DNA of 64,000 bases, taken from Veillonellaceae bacterium (GTDB lineage Bacteria > Bacillota_C > Negativicutes > UBA1444). Position 1 is the stretch's first letter; every line of letters begins with the position of its first letter. The translations under genes and the position numbers were made by a program. Positions 16,458 to 25,430 of the stretch are shown here, piece by piece. The notes beneath the pieces were generated by a model. That model searched no databases, had not been told where the DNA came from, and saw only the letters and a program-made list of their open reading frames with translations. Location of the stretch: the NCBI GenBank assembly GCA_012798135.1, contig JAAZNU010000046.1:1-64000 (forward strand), read 5' to 3'.

Positions 16458-18989
16458 TCAGGCTTCGCGCCGGTAGAACCTTTTCTTGACCTGCTCAGCC
16501 GCCGCTATGTAGATCAGCACGATCAAGCCCATCCAGCCCAGAAAATAAAGCGGCGGCTGTGCGAACTCGAACAATCCGTCCAACACCGAGGCAAACGGAA
16601 AAGCCACGGCGGCAGCGACCACCAGCACGGTGGCGCCCAGCAAGTAATGGCTCGGCCGGCTCCGCAGCATCGATTTTCGGCTCCGCACCACCAGAACGAT
16701 GCAAGCAGCCGATACCACCGACTCAATAAACCAACCGGTGCGGAACAATTCCGGCGAGGCGTGCAACACAAACAATAGGACGCCGAAAGTCAGATAATCG
16801 AAAATCGAACTGAGCAGGCCGAAGGTGAGCATAAACCGCCGGATGAACGCAATATTCCAGCGTCGCGGCACGGCGACGACGTCGTCATCCACCCGGTCGC
16901 CGGCGATGGTCATTTCCGGCAGATCGGTCAACAGGTTGGTCAACAGGATTTGTTTGGGCAACAATGGCAAAAAGTCCAAAAACAGCGAGGCGCCGGCCAT
17001 ACTGAACATATTGCCGAAGTTGGCGCTGGTGGCCATGAAAACATATTTCAGAGTGTTGGCAAAGGTCTTGCGGCCTTCCACCACCCCTTGCGCCAATACC
17101 GCCAGATTTTTTTCCAGCAATACGATGTCGGCGGCCTCTTTGGCGACATCAACCGCACTGTCCACGGAAATGCTGACATCCGCCGCGTGCAAAGCCGCCG
17201 CGTCATTGATGCCATCGCCCATGAAGCCGGCGACATGACCGGCCCGTCGTAGCGTCTGAACGATTTGTTCCTTCTGATTCGGCTCCACTTCGGCAAAGGC
17301 CTGGGCCTGCTGCACCTGCTGCAACAACGCCGCGCTCGTCAACTGCCGCAGTTCGCCGCCGGTCAAAACCAGCGGATTTTCCACTCCGAGCACCTGCAAC
17401 AGGTGCCGGGCCACCGGCTGACTATCGCCCGTAATGACCTTGAGCTCCACGCCCAGCCGGCGAAGCCGTTCAATAGCCTCGCGCGCCCCCGCTTTCGGCG
17501 GATCATGCAACACAACGAACCCCAAAAAGGTCATGTCGGTTTCATCAGCCTCGCTGCATGCGCCAGCTGCCACCGCTCCTTTATTGGCAACCCCCAGGAC
17601 ACGGTAACCCTGTTCGGCCAGTTCCCGATACCGATCCAGAATGGCCGGCCGCCAGCCTTCCATAGTTCCGGCCGTGCCATCGGCCTGTTCCACGCACGAA
17701 CAAATTTCCAACACTCTCGGCAGCGCGCCTTTGGTCACCAACTCGCAGCGATCGCCGCAGACGATTTTTACGCTGAGGCGTTTTCGGACGAAATCGTACG
17801 GTTTTTCACCCTCCTTGCGGCAACCGGCGACCAACGGCGGCAATTCCAGCGCCCGCAGGGCTTCGTCCATCGGATTGGCGAACCCGGATTCGAAATAGGC
17901 GTTGATATAGGCATAACGGCGCACTTTTTCACTGTCGGCGCCATCCGGCGCCAAAAAAGACCGGATCTTGATCTCGCCTTCCGTCAGGGTTCCTGTCTTG
18001 TCCGAACACAGAATATCCATGCTGCCGAAATTCTCGATAGCCGCCAGCCGTTTGACGATAACCTGGCTTTGCGCCATCTGGCGGGCCCCCCGGGCCAGGT
18101 TGATGCTGATCACCGCCGGCAGCAACTGCGGAGTCAAGCCGACCGCCAACGCCAGGGAGAACAGAAACGCTTCGACCGAAGGCCGTCCCAGGTACATATT
18201 GACGGCAAAGATCACCAACACCAGCAACAAGGTGATCTCCATCAGGAAATAGCCGAAACGACGGATTCCCCGCTCAAAATCGGTTTCTTTTTTGGTCCGG
18301 GTCAAGCTTTCGGCGATTCGGCCCAGCTCCGTGTCGGCACCGGTATGAACGGCGACGGCCATAGCCGAACCGCTGACTACATGGGTGCCCATAAACACCG
18401 CATTGCTGCGGCGGGCCAGCGGAGCCTGTGCATCGACAATCCCCGCCGTTTTTTCCGCCGGAAAGGTTTCTCCGGTCAGCGTCGCTTCGTCGACGTGCAA
18501 ATCCTGCGACTCCAACAATAGACAGTCCGCCGGAATCCGCCGGCCGGCGGTGAGCAGCAAGATATCTCCCGGCACGATCGATTCGGCGCCAATTTCCACT
18601 TCCACCGCGTCCCGTCTGACCCGGGCCTTCACCGCGACAGTCGCCAACAGGGCGGCGACCGCCTCGGCCGCATTCCACTCCTGCCAGCTGCTCAGCAAAC
18701 CGCTGACGAGCACAATGGCCAGAATGATCAGCGCGTCGGTGGTATCGCCAAGATAAATCGACAACGCCGTCGCCCCGAGCAGTAACAACATGATCGGGCT
18801 TTTATACTGGTTGAGCCACAAGCGGACCGCCCGCTGCCACCGGGGCGGTTTTTTGGTTTTCGGCAGGCCCAGGGTGCGGGAGCGCCGCCCGGCTTCGGCC
18901 TGACTCAATCCCTCCCGGGAAGTATCCAGCTGTTGCAGCAGCGATTCCGGCGGCAGCGACCAAAAGGCCTCCCTGATTTCCGTCTGCAT
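16458..18989 (-). CDS. mgtA: Mg2+-importing P-type ATPase (MgtA/MgtB type)
   Basis: 843 residues; type IIIB P-ATPase. VDEATLTGETFPAEK (actuator TGE, about residue 165), the phosphorylation site CSDKTGTLTEGE (Asp near 330), KGALPRVLEIC (nucleotide domain), and MGDGINDAAALHAADVSIS (hinge) are intact. There are about ten membrane segments: two pairs before the phosphorylation domain and six after it. The pump brings Mg2+ into the cell. No M-box type leader is recognised; only 112 bases separate it from the chemoreceptor gene, and these contain the terminator at 19023-19048. Confidence 0.93.
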   Translation of the reverse strand: MQTEIREAFWSLPPESLLQQLDTSREGLSQAEAGRRSRTLGLPKTKKPPRWQRAVRLWLNQYKSPIMLLLLGATALSIYLGDTTDALIILAIVLVSGLLSSWQEWNAAEAVAALLATVAVKARVRRDAVEVEIGAESIVPGDILLLTAGRRIPADCLLLESQDLHVDEATLTGETFPAEKTAGIVDAQAPLARRSNAVFMGTHVVSGSAMAVAVHTGADTELGRIAESLTRTKKETDFERGIRRFGYFLMEITLLLVLVIFAVNMYLGRPSVEAFLFSLALAVGLTPQLLPAVISINLARGARQMAQSQVIVKRLAAIENFGSMDILCSDKTGTLTEGEIKIRSFLAPDGADSEKVRRYAYINAYFESGFANPMDEALRALELPPLVAGCRKEGEKPYDFVRKRLSVKIVCGDRCELVTKGALPRVLEICSCVEQADGTAGTMEGWRPAILDRYRELAEQGYRVLGVANKGAVAAGACSEADETDMTFLGFVVLHDPPKAGAREAIERLRRLGVELKVITGDSQPVARHLLQVLGVENPLVLTGGELRQLTSAALLQQVQQAQAFAEVEPNQKEQIVQTLRRAGHVAGFMGDGINDAAALHAADVSISVDSAVDVAKEAADIVLLEKNLAVLAQGVVEGRKTFANTLKYVFMATSANFGNMFSMAGASLFLDFLPLLPKQILLTNLLTDLPEMTIAGDRVDDDVVAVPRRWNIAFIRRFMLTFGLLSSIFDYLTFGVLLFVLHASPELFRTGWFIESVVSAACIVLVVRSRKSMLRSRPSHYLLGATVLVVAAAVAFPFASVLDGLFEFAQPPLYFLGWMGLIVLIYIAAAEQVKKRFYRREA

Positions 18990-19022
18990 GCTTTTTCGCC
19001 TCTATATCCTGAAAAAATAACC

Positions 19023-19048
19023 AGCCACAATGATCTGTCATTGTGGCT
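19023..19048 (-). terminator. Terminator after the chemoreceptor gene
   Basis: AGCCACAATGA and TCATTGTGGCT form a perfect 11-bp stem with a TCTG/CAGA loop. On the minus strand GGTTATTTTTTC follows. It separates the chemoreceptor gene from mgtA, although a leader role for mgtA is also conceivable. Confidence 0.75.
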
Positions 19049-19101
19049 ATTTCTCCTTTTGCCGATCAATTCCTGCGTCAATCCGGAGAAAATGCCGAAC
19101 G

Positions 19102-20793
19102 CTACACGGCAAATTTGCGGACTGCCTCCTGCATCTGTTGCGCCAGCCCATCCAGGGAACGGCCCGACCCGGCCATCTGCTGCAGCGATGCGGCCTGTTC
19201 CTGTACTGCGGCCGAAATCGTCTGCGTCCTGCCGGCGGTTTCGCCGCTTTTCTCTTTCACTCGGTTCACGGACGCCACAACCCGATGTCCGCCGGCCGAC
19301 AATTCCCCGACCGCTTCGGAAATTTCCCGCATCAAATCCGACACCCGGGCAATCTCCCGAGAAATCGTCGTGAACTCCATAGCCGCTGCGCCAGCCATTT
19401 CCATTCCCGTCTTTACACCAGCTTGCCCATCACGGACATAGGCAACGACCGCCGCCAAGTTCTGGCGATTGGAGTCAATCTTGGCCTGGACATCCTTGGC
19501 TGATTTTGCCGATTCGGCAGCCAGCTTATTGACTTCCTGCGCCACCACGGCAAACCCTCGACCGTCATCACCGGCCCGGGCTGCCTCGATAGCGGCATTC
19601 AGCGCTAATAAATGGGTCTGTTCGGCGATACCGTTGATGATCGCCGCAAACTTGGCAATTTCATCCGAACCGGCCGACAATTTTTCCACCGCATTGCCGA
19701 TCTCTGCCGTAGCGTCATTGATGGACCGCATCTGATCCGCTAGCTGATCGATTAATGTTTGTCCACTCCGGCTCGACTGCGCCGCAGTTTGCGCCACCGT
19801 CGCCGTTTGGGCCGCGTGCGCCGCCATTTGGCTGATGCGGATCGCAATCTCCTGCATCTGCCGGTGAACTTCATCCGCTTCCTGGAATATGGATTCGGCG
19901 CGTTCCGCCACCTCCGTCATGCTTATCGTAATGTGAGCCGCGGCATCGGCGGAGCCTTCGGTGGCAACCGTAAATTCGCCGCAGGCGCCGGCCACTTTTC
20001 CCGCCGCTGTCATGATTTCACCAACCAAGTGTCGAAGATTGCCGTTCATTACCTGCATTGATTCCACAATCTGACCGATTTCGTCCCGGTCTCGACACAC
20101 CAGCCGTTTTTGCCGCAAATCGCCGGCTGCGATTTCCCCCGCCAGCCGATGGGCGTTTCGCAATGGCACGGAAATGCGCCACCATAACCAGAGCGAGATT
20201 CCCGTCGCCAACAGCAACACTGCAACATTGGCGATGATGATCAAGGTCTGTGTGGCCTCGGCAACCCGGATATTTTCCTCGGTGCGCTGGTGCAGCCGTC
20301 CCTGCAGGAAGCGGACGTAAGCGTTGATCTCCCGCTCCGCCTTCACCGCCAGCTCCTCCGGCCAGGCGACCGTTGTCAGAACCGCCGTTCCGCCTGCAAC
20401 GGGACGGCCATTGATCAGCCGCATCGCGGCCAGATGCCACGCATCAACCGCTTGCCGGACTTTTTGCAGCCCGTCTTTCCCTTCAACGGTAATCAGGTCC
20501 CGGTCCAGACTGGTGAACACGGCCTCCATATTCACTTTGGACTCCTCGAACGCCTGGCGGTGATGGTCGTCGCCGGTCGCCAAATACCGTTGCAGCAACG
20601 TCGCCTGCCGCGCCAGCTCCACGTCCGCAGCGTATACTTTGAAAATCAGGGAGGCGTTACGGTCGATCACATTGCGGTAGCCGGCCGTTACCTGTTGGGA
20701 CTTCCCGTACGAATACACATTGAGAACCGTAAAAATGGCGACCACGAGCATACAAACTCCCAAAATTTTAGCCCCAATGGACTGCCGCAACAC
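19102..20793 (-). CDS. Methyl-accepting chemotaxis protein
   Basis: 563 residues. Membrane segment 1 at about 8-30, a periplasmic/extracellular helical domain of about 150 residues (four-helix-bundle type), membrane segment 2 at about 183-207 ([20 protein letters not shown]), HAMP at about 208-260, then a long coiled coil. The signalling tip is [18 protein letters not shown] with [15 protein letters not shown]. It would relay an extracellular signal to CheA/CheW. No chemotaxis genes are adjacent; ligand unknown. Confidence 0.93.
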   Translation of the reverse strand: MLRQSIGAKILGVCMLVVAIFTVLNVYSYGKSQQVTAGYRNVIDRNASLIFKVYAADVELARQATLLQRYLATGDDHHRQAFEESKVNMEAVFTSLDRDLITVEGKDGLQKVRQAVDAWHLAAMRLINGRPVAGGTAVLTTVAWPEELAVKAEREINAYVRFLQGRLHQRTEENIRVAEATQTLIIIANVAVLLLATGISLWLWWRISVPLRNAHRLAGEIAAGDLRQKRLVCRDRDEIGQIVESMQVMNGNLRHLVGEIMTAAGKVAGACGEFTVATEGSADAAAHITISMTEVAERAESIFQEADEVHRQMQEIAIRISQMAAHAAQTATVAQTAAQSSRSGQTLIDQLADQMRSINDATAEIGNAVEKLSAGSDEIAKFAAIINGIAEQTHLLALNAAIEAARAGDDGRGFAVVAQEVNKLAAESAKSAKDVQAKIDSNRQNLAAVVAYVRDGQAGVKTGMEMAGAAAMEFTTISREIARVSDLMREISEAVGELSAGGHRVVASVNRVKEKSGETAGRTQTISAAVQEQAASLQQMAGSGRSLDGLAQQMQEAVRKFAV

Positions 20794-21051
20794 CTATCCC
20801 TCCAAGCACTTTTTTTTGCCGATTATCCCTCCTTTATCCTAACGCGACCAACGCTCTTATATGTTAAGGCCAGATTAAATTTGTGTTTACTGTTCAAGTT
20901 TTCATTGCATCCGTTGTGAAGCCGTTGCCTGTTGAACCCGCCGGGAGGGACAGCCGCCCTTTACTCGTCGTTTTGCACTGCGGCAGGGCTTCATGATCCC
21001 TAGGGCGAATTAACATATTACAAATTTGTTAAAATCCAAGGAGGTAACGAA

Positions 21052-21375
21052 GTGAAGTCCAAAATCATCCTGTTGGTCACGGTATTGTGCCTGTTGTCCG
21101 CCTCAGTAGGCTATTCCTTCGCCAAAAGCAACCTAATCGGCAGTTATCCCAGCTTCTCTTCGCGAGTGTTCACGCCACGGCCACCCCTGGGAAAAGATGA
21201 ATATTCCGTATCCCGCTACAAAGCGGAAGTGGACAAGTACATTGAGAAGTACGAAGATTATTCCATGGGCGCCAAAAACGACCTCGACGACATCGAACGC
21301 AAACTGAACACCGCCGAGCGGGAAGTCAACCAAGTTGTCACCGACTATCGGCGTTTCATCATGTCGATCCGTTAA
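21052..21375 (+). CDS. Small secreted protein, unrecognised
   Basis: 107 residues from a GTG with a perfect AAGGAGG eight bases upstream. A cleavable signal peptide is likely (about residues 1-24, hydrophobic core ILLVTVLCLLSASVGYSFA). The mature part is acidic-basic mixed and mostly helical: SVSRYKAEVDKYIEKYEDY and LNTAEREVNQVVTDYRRF look like a short coiled coil. No known family is recognised. Flanked by a chemoreceptor gene and, convergently, pstA; followed by a terminator at 21402. Confidence 0.7.
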   Translation: MKSKIILLVTVLCLLSASVGYSFAKSNLIGSYPSFSSRVFTPRPPLGKDEYSVSRYKAEVDKYIEKYEDYSMGAKNDLDDIERKLNTAEREVNQVVTDYRRFIMSIR

Positions 21376-21401
21376 CTGCCGGCCCTGATTTTCGTACATA
21401 A

Positions 21402-21441
21402 TGCAAGAAACGCCCCGTCGACTGGCAGGGAGTTTCTTGCA
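21402..21441. terminator. Bidirectional terminator between the small secreted gene and pstA
   Basis: TGCAAGAAAC pairs with GTTTCTTGCA (10 bp), followed by TTATTTATAT on the plus strand and, on the minus strand, by the AT-rich flank TTATGTACG. The two genes converge here. Confidence 0.7.
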
Positions 21442-21480
21442 TTATTTATATCATTATAATTTTGCGCGAGAAGGTTGCCC

Positions 21481-22335
21481 TTACATCCCGGTCAGCCATT
21501 TGCGCAGATGCTTGGTGCTGGAGGCAAGAATCAGATTGAACGTCAAAATCACCAGGATCAAGAGCGCCCCGGTGCCGTTGGCGATATCCACGCGATCCGG
21601 AACCAGGCCAATCGCCATGACATACCACATGTGAACCGCCAGCGTCTCGCCGCCGGCCGCGAGGGAAAAGTCCGGGATCAGCCGCGATGCGGTAGTGCCG
21701 GACGTAAAAATGAGAATAGCGGTCTCGCCTACTGCCCGGCCCGCTGTCAACGTGACGCCGGTAACGATTCCCGGCAATGCCGCCGGCAATACCACGCGGG
21801 CGATGGTCTGCCACTTCGTCGCGCCGAGGGCAAGGCTAGCCTCGCGATATTCCCGTGGCACGGTTTTCAGCGCTTCTTCCGTCACCCGCACGATGATCGG
21901 CAAATTCATCAGCGCCAGAGTCATCGCGCCGACGCCCAGACTGATGCCGAACCCCATCAGGTTGATGAACAGGATCATCCCAAACAGGCCGAGCACGATG
22001 GAGGGAACCGACGCCAGACACTCGACACTGAGCCGGATCAGGTCCGCCAGACGCCCGCGGGCGCTGTATTCAGCCAGATAAATACCGGCGCCGACCGCCA
22101 CCGGCGCCGCCACCAGCAACGACAAAAACAGGATGTAGAATGTATTGAACAACTGGCCGCCCACGCCGCCTCCCGCCGACACATCGCTGGAAGGTCCGAA
22201 AATGAAGCTGGCGCTCAGCACCGGCAACCCCTTGAGCAAAATATAGCCCAGAAACATCGCCAGCACGCCAATAATCAACAAGCCGGCACCCCACAACAGG
22301 CCGGTGACGATCCGGTCCCACTGTTTTGCACTCAT
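21481..22335 (-). CDS. pstA: Phosphate ABC transporter permease PstA
   Basis: 284 residues, about six membrane helices. The cytoplasmic coupling (EAA) loop reads VPREYREASLALGATKWQTIARVVLPAALPGIVTG, which is the binding-protein-dependent permease signature, and the end of the protein is short. The ATG overlaps the pstC stop by four bases. With PstC it forms the channel of the high-affinity phosphate importer; the ATPase subunit PstB is 20 kb away at 42.8 kb. Confidence 0.95.
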   Translation of the reverse strand: MSAKQWDRIVTGLLWGAGLLIIGVLAMFLGYILLKGLPVLSASFIFGPSSDVSAGGGVGGQLFNTFYILFLSLLVAAPVAVGAGIYLAEYSARGRLADLIRLSVECLASVPSIVLGLFGMILFINLMGFGISLGVGAMTLALMNLPIIVRVTEEALKTVPREYREASLALGATKWQTIARVVLPAALPGIVTGVTLTAGRAVGETAILIFTSGTTASRLIPDFSLAAGGETLAVHMWYVMAIGLVPDRVDIANGTGALLILVILTFNLILASSTKHLRKWLTGM

Positions 22336-23228
22336 GCCGTCTCTCCTTTCCGAATCAGGCCGCGGATGGCGACGATTAGCAGTAGCGAGATCACTAGCAA
22401 CACTAGTGCCATCAGAAACAATGAGTTGCCGTACGCCGAATTGAAGGGGGCATTGCCCATCTCGACCACGATTTCGCTCGTGAGGGTCGCAGTCGGGCTG
22501 AACAAGGACTTCGCCAAGAGCGGCGTGTTGCCGACGACCATCTGCACCGCCATCGTTTCACCGATAGCCCGGGCCAGTCCCAGAATGACCGCCGTCAAAA
22601 TCCCCGGCAACGCCGTAGGAATCAACACATGCCAGATCGTCTGCCAGCGCGTGGCGCCCAGAGCCACCGACGCTTCCTCCAGAGAAGGCGGCACCGATCG
22701 TAAAGCGTCTTCCGAGATGCTGATTACTGTCGGCAGGATCATGATCCCCAGAATCAAGCCGGCGGCAAACAAGCCGAACCCCATCCCCAGTTTCAGTTCA
22801 TCCCGCAGAAACGGCACCAGCACGGTCAGGCCCAAATAGCCGTAAACGACGGAGGGAATCGCCACGTACAGATCATTGGCCGGTCGCATGAGGTCCCGAA
22901 CCCGTTTCGGCGCGACTTTCGCCATGAACAGCGCCCCGGCCAGGCCCAGCGGCCCGCCAAACAGAACCGCCAGCAAGGCGGCGTACACCGAACCCGCGAT
23001 AAAACTGGCCGCGCCGAATTTTTCGTCCAGCGGGTCCCATTTTGTCGAGAAAAAAAACTCGGCGGGGCTGACTTCCCGGAAAGTCTGCAGCCCCTGCTGC
23101 CCCATGAAAAACAAAATAGACAGCACAATCACCGACATCAGAATCGCGCTGGCCAGAAACAAATAACGAATATAGCGGTCGTAGGTCAGTCGAAGATCCC
23201 GTGTCGGCGCTCCGGTCATGGCACTCAC
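22332..23228 (-). CDS. pstC: Phosphate ABC transporter permease PstC
   Basis: 298 residues from a GTG seven bases after AAGGTGG (an ATG three codons later is the alternative). Six membrane helices; coupling loop VPPSLEEASVALGATRWQTIWHVLIPTALPG near residue 190. Near its middle are FFSTKWDPLDEKFGAASFI and AIPSVVYGYLGL, both typical of PstC. Overlaps pstA by four bases and follows pstS after a hairpin-containing gap. Confidence 0.95.
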   Translation of the reverse strand: MSAMTGAPTRDLRLTYDRYIRYLFLASAILMSVIVLSILFFMGQQGLQTFREVSPAEFFFSTKWDPLDEKFGAASFIAGSVYAALLAVLFGGPLGLAGALFMAKVAPKRVRDLMRPANDLYVAIPSVVYGYLGLTVLVPFLRDELKLGMGFGLFAAGLILGIMILPTVISISEDALRSVPPSLEEASVALGATRWQTIWHVLIPTALPGILTAVILGLARAIGETMAVQMVVGNTPLLAKSLFSPTATLTSEIVVEMGNAPFNSAYGNSLFLMALVLLVISLLLIVAIRGLIRKGETA

Positions 23229-23280
23229 TGCGTTCCCACCTTCTCACGAAAAATTACTGCAGCCGGCAAATATGCGGTTA

Positions 23281-23311
23281 GCCGGGAGCTCAGGGGGAAG
23301 CCGCTCCCGGC
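23281..23311 (-). other. Hairpin between pstS and pstC
   Basis: GCCGGGAGC pairs with GCTCCCGGC, with no T-run afterwards. In many pst operons such stems stabilise the pstS message or reduce read-through so that the binding protein exceeds the permease; that role is inferred here. Confidence 0.55.
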
Positions 23312-23338
23312 CTACACGCCACGATCAAGAGGAGGAGA

Positions 23339-24202
23339 CTATTTCGGCATTTTCGTGAGCGGGACGAAACCGCTCTTCTCAGCGTAGGTTTCCTGGAATT
23401 CCTTGCTGGTCACGAAATCGATGAACGCCTTGGTCGCGCCGTCCGGCTGCCCTTTGGTAAACATCCGGCCGAAGGTCAGGATCTTGTATTTGCCGCTGGC
23501 GACATCCGCCAAGGAATATTTCACACCGTCGACGGCGAGCATTTTCACGCTGGCGTCGGCATACGCCGCATCCACATAGCCGATGGCGCCGGCGGTGCTG
23601 GCGATGGCGGCGCGGACCGCACCGTTGGAATCCTGGATCACCGCGTTGTCGGTGAATTTTTTGTCTTTGAGAACCAGTTGCTGGATCGTGGCCCGCGATC
23701 CGGAGGACGGCGAGCGGTGGACCAGCGTGATCTTGAGGTCTTTGCCGCCGACTTCTTGCCAGTTGGTAACTTTGCCAGTCATGATGTCGACATATTGCTG
23801 CATGGTCAGGTTGTCGACATTGACTTCCTTGTTGGCGATAAATACGAACGGAATGCCGACCAGTTTATGTTCCACCAGGCCCTTGTCCTTGAGTTTCGCG
23901 TCCAACGCCACATCGGAGTTGCCGATATTGACGGCGCCGCTGGCCACTTGGTTCTGCCCGGTAAAGGAACCGCCGCCGGCGATGTTGATGGTAACCTTAA
24001 GATTCTTTTTCTGAAATTCCTCCTGCCCGGCTTTCAACAGCGGCAGCAGCGCCGTCGAGCCGGAAGCCTTGACAGTGCCCGTGATTTCAGCGCCCGCCTT
24101 CTTGGGCTCTTCCTTTTTCGCCGGAGTTCCGCCGCAACCGGCCAGCAACGTCGCCGCCATGACCACAGCCAACCCCAGAGTCAAACTTTTTTTCATGTTC
24201 AT
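23339..24202 (-). CDS. pstS: Phosphate-binding lipoprotein PstS
   Basis: 287 residues. Lipoprotein signal with lipobox LLAGCGG (Cys near residue 23). The mature protein has the PstS phosphate-binding segments VKASGSTALLPLL, SFTGQNQVASGAVNIGNSDVAL and HRSPSSGSRATIQQLV. It catches phosphate at the outer face of the membrane and delivers it to PstCA. SD GGGAGGAAG lies eight bases upstream. About 100 bases upstream is a phased 11-bp repeat array that probably binds the phosphate response regulator. Confidence 0.96.
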   Translation of the reverse strand: MNMKKSLTLGLAVVMAATLLAGCGGTPAKKEEPKKAGAEITGTVKASGSTALLPLLKAGQEEFQKKNLKVTINIAGGGSFTGQNQVASGAVNIGNSDVALDAKLKDKGLVEHKLVGIPFVFIANKEVNVDNLTMQQYVDIMTGKVTNWQEVGGKDLKITLVHRSPSSGSRATIQQLVLKDKKFTDNAVIQDSNGAVRAAIASTAGAIGYVDAAYADASVKMLAVDGVKYSLADVASGKYKILTFGRMFTKGQPDGATKAFIDFVTSKEFQETYAEKSGFVPLTKMPK

Positions 24203-24299
24203 CGTAAAATCTTCCTCCCATCATCTTCACCCATCATGATTGGATCTGTTTTCATCATAACGAATCCCCCAATCCCCCGCAATGCTTTCCAGCCGCTTT

Positions 24300-24327
24300 T
24301 AACCCAACCTTAACATTCTCGTAACAA
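24300..24327. promoter_or_regulatory. Pho-box-like array upstream of pstS
   Basis: TAAC units begin at 24300, 24311 and 24322, exactly 11 bases apart (read on the minus strand as GTTA). This is the spacing and core of Gram-positive PhoP boxes (TTAACA with five-base spacers). The array is 100 bases before pstS; the TTAACA-like strand is the plus strand, i.e. antisense to pstS. Confidence 0.6.
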
Positions 24328-24384
24328 TCGGGCTGTATATTATAGGCTTCGCGCGTGCCTGTGTTTTAAAAATACCAAAACAAG
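24301..24384 (+). repeat. Left copy of a diverged direct repeat flanking the 24.3-27.85 kb patch
   Basis: AACCCAACCTTAACATT (24301-24317) and AATACCAAAACAAG (24371-24384) recur in the same order and orientation at 27736-27752 and 27822-27835, with diverged, unequal sequence between (70 versus 86 bases from start to start). Confidence 0.7.
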
Positions 24385-24391
24385 TACCAAA

Positions 24392-24598
24392 ATGATTCTA
24401 TTTTGGCAGTCGCACGACTCCTGCAAGGCGGGCATTGGTACAAAGAATCGTCGCAAAAAGAAAGCTGCCGAAATATTTGATGATTACCAGCGTGGACAAA
24501 GCATTAAACAAATAATGAATACCCGCAATATGTCGGAGAAAAAAGTGAAAGCGCAGATAAAAAAAGCTATTAGAGAAAAAGCGACAAAATCGGAGTAA
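24392..24598 (+). CDS. Short basic HTH-like protein or remnant
   Basis: 68 residues, very Lys-rich. The central segment (FDDYQRGQSIKQIMNTRNMS, then EKKVKAQIKKAIREK) resembles the helix-turn-helix tail of resolvase/transposase-like proteins. There is no ribosome site before the ATG, which lies at the very edge of the left flanking repeat. It may be a fragment of a mobile-element gene rather than a working protein; the first 20 residues look non-native. Confidence 0.35.
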   Translation: MILFWQSHDSCKAGIGTKNRRKKKAAEIFDDYQRGQSIKQIMNTRNMSEKKVKAQIKKAIREKATKSE

Positions 24599-25301
24599 CT
24601 CCAGTGCCAATAAAGCTCTCAAACACCTGACAGAAAATCAAATATTACTTCCGAAGAACGCGACTATTGCAAGCTGGAAGGCATTGATTTGGCAGCGTTA
24701 AAAAAGGGAATAGATTATATCGACGCCCCTTTGGTCAAGTCTGCTTCAGTGATGATTCTCTGGACCGGACGCAGTGTAAACAGCTACAGCAAAACTTTCC
24801 ACTTTCAATACTCGCAGCATTTTGCCGTATGACTTTGGAACTGGATGTAATCAAAAAGACCGCCTTGCCGGCGGTCTTGGCTTATCTTTAGTTGGCGTTG
24901 GCATGTACCCCTATCGTGAGCTAAATGCATACGCGCTCCCGGCAGTAACGCTGATTGGAGGGAGACGTCGGAGAATGGCCGGCTACAGCGCGGACAAATC
25001 TCGATCCGGCCCAGCGGCTTGATCTGTACTCTCCGCCAGCTGCGCTCGTACCTCCTAAGCAGCGACATTGCCACGCGGTCCAGATGTTTAGTCAACTAGG
25101 CGTGGGACTACCGGAGCCAGCAGCGTTTTACGCCTATCTTGATCGGCATAAACCCGCAGATGGTTTTCGCGTCGGTATCGCTGGGCTTCGGCGGACTGGT
25201 GGGCAATACGGATAGCGGGATACCGGCATCAAAGGTGTAAAATTTCCGCTGACCTTGCAGATGTCTGGCGAGCCGATCTTGCGCAACTGGCCGCTGGCTT
25301 T
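24599..25301. other. Gene-poor, probably decayed stretch
   Basis: No intact gene is supported in these 700 bases. Short coding-like pieces without start codons are seen on the plus strand (for example an open frame at about 24610-24830 with ERDYCKLEGIDLAALKKGI), and on the minus strand a frame covering about 25305-24805 is interrupted by two stop codons at 25105-25107 and 25093-25095. A minus-strand terminator hairpin lies at 24856-24878. The pattern suggests eroded accessory DNA. Confidence 0.5.
24856..24878 (-). terminator. Minus-strand terminator at the end of the accessory gene run
   Basis: AAGACCGCC pairs with GGCGGTCTT (9 bp, loop TTGCC); on the minus strand TTTTTGATT follows. It would end transcripts coming from the small minus-strand genes between 27.5 and 25.3 kb. 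Confidence 0.65.
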
Positions 25302-25346
25302 TCACTGATATTGGTCGCGGTCAAACTCCCGCTTGCGATCAGCGTT

Positions 25347-25430
25347 TCACGACGAGCAGAGCTTGGCGGTACGACCGACGAGGAATTCGGTGCGGCAGAT
25401 AGTGCAGACGTGGAGGTAGAGGCTAGTCAT
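25347..25430 (-). CDS. Tiny zinc-finger-like ORF, probably truncated
   Basis: 27 codons whose ATG overlaps the stop of the preceding gene (ATGA, 25427-25430), a classic coupling signal. The peptide has CTICRTEF and KLCSS, the first part of a Cys-rich knuckle. Past the TGA (25347-25349) the same frame goes on for 14 sense codons, NADRKREFDRDQYQ, before a second TGA at 25302. In intact knuckles of this type (CxxC..F...KxCS..C...R.R) the sequence is continuous, so the TGA probably reflects decay or a sequence error. Too short for an automatic call. Confidence 0.45.
   Translation of the reverse strand: MTSLYLHVCTICRTEFLVGRTAKLCSS

Noticed and set aside
19023..19048. Mg2+-sensing leader (M-box) ahead of mgtA
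   Set aside because: The interval is too short and shows a simple 11-bp terminator hairpin for the upstream chemoreceptor gene, not the multi-helix M-box architecture.
20794..21051. Possible riboswitch upstream of the small secreted protein
   Set aside because: GC-rich segments around 20940-21000 do not form a consistent structure or match a known aptamer; only a good ribosome site is supported.
24805..25095. 96-codon minus ORF with Cys pairs
   Set aside because: It extends through the terminator hairpin at 24856-24878 and has no ribosome site; kept only as a possible decayed piece.
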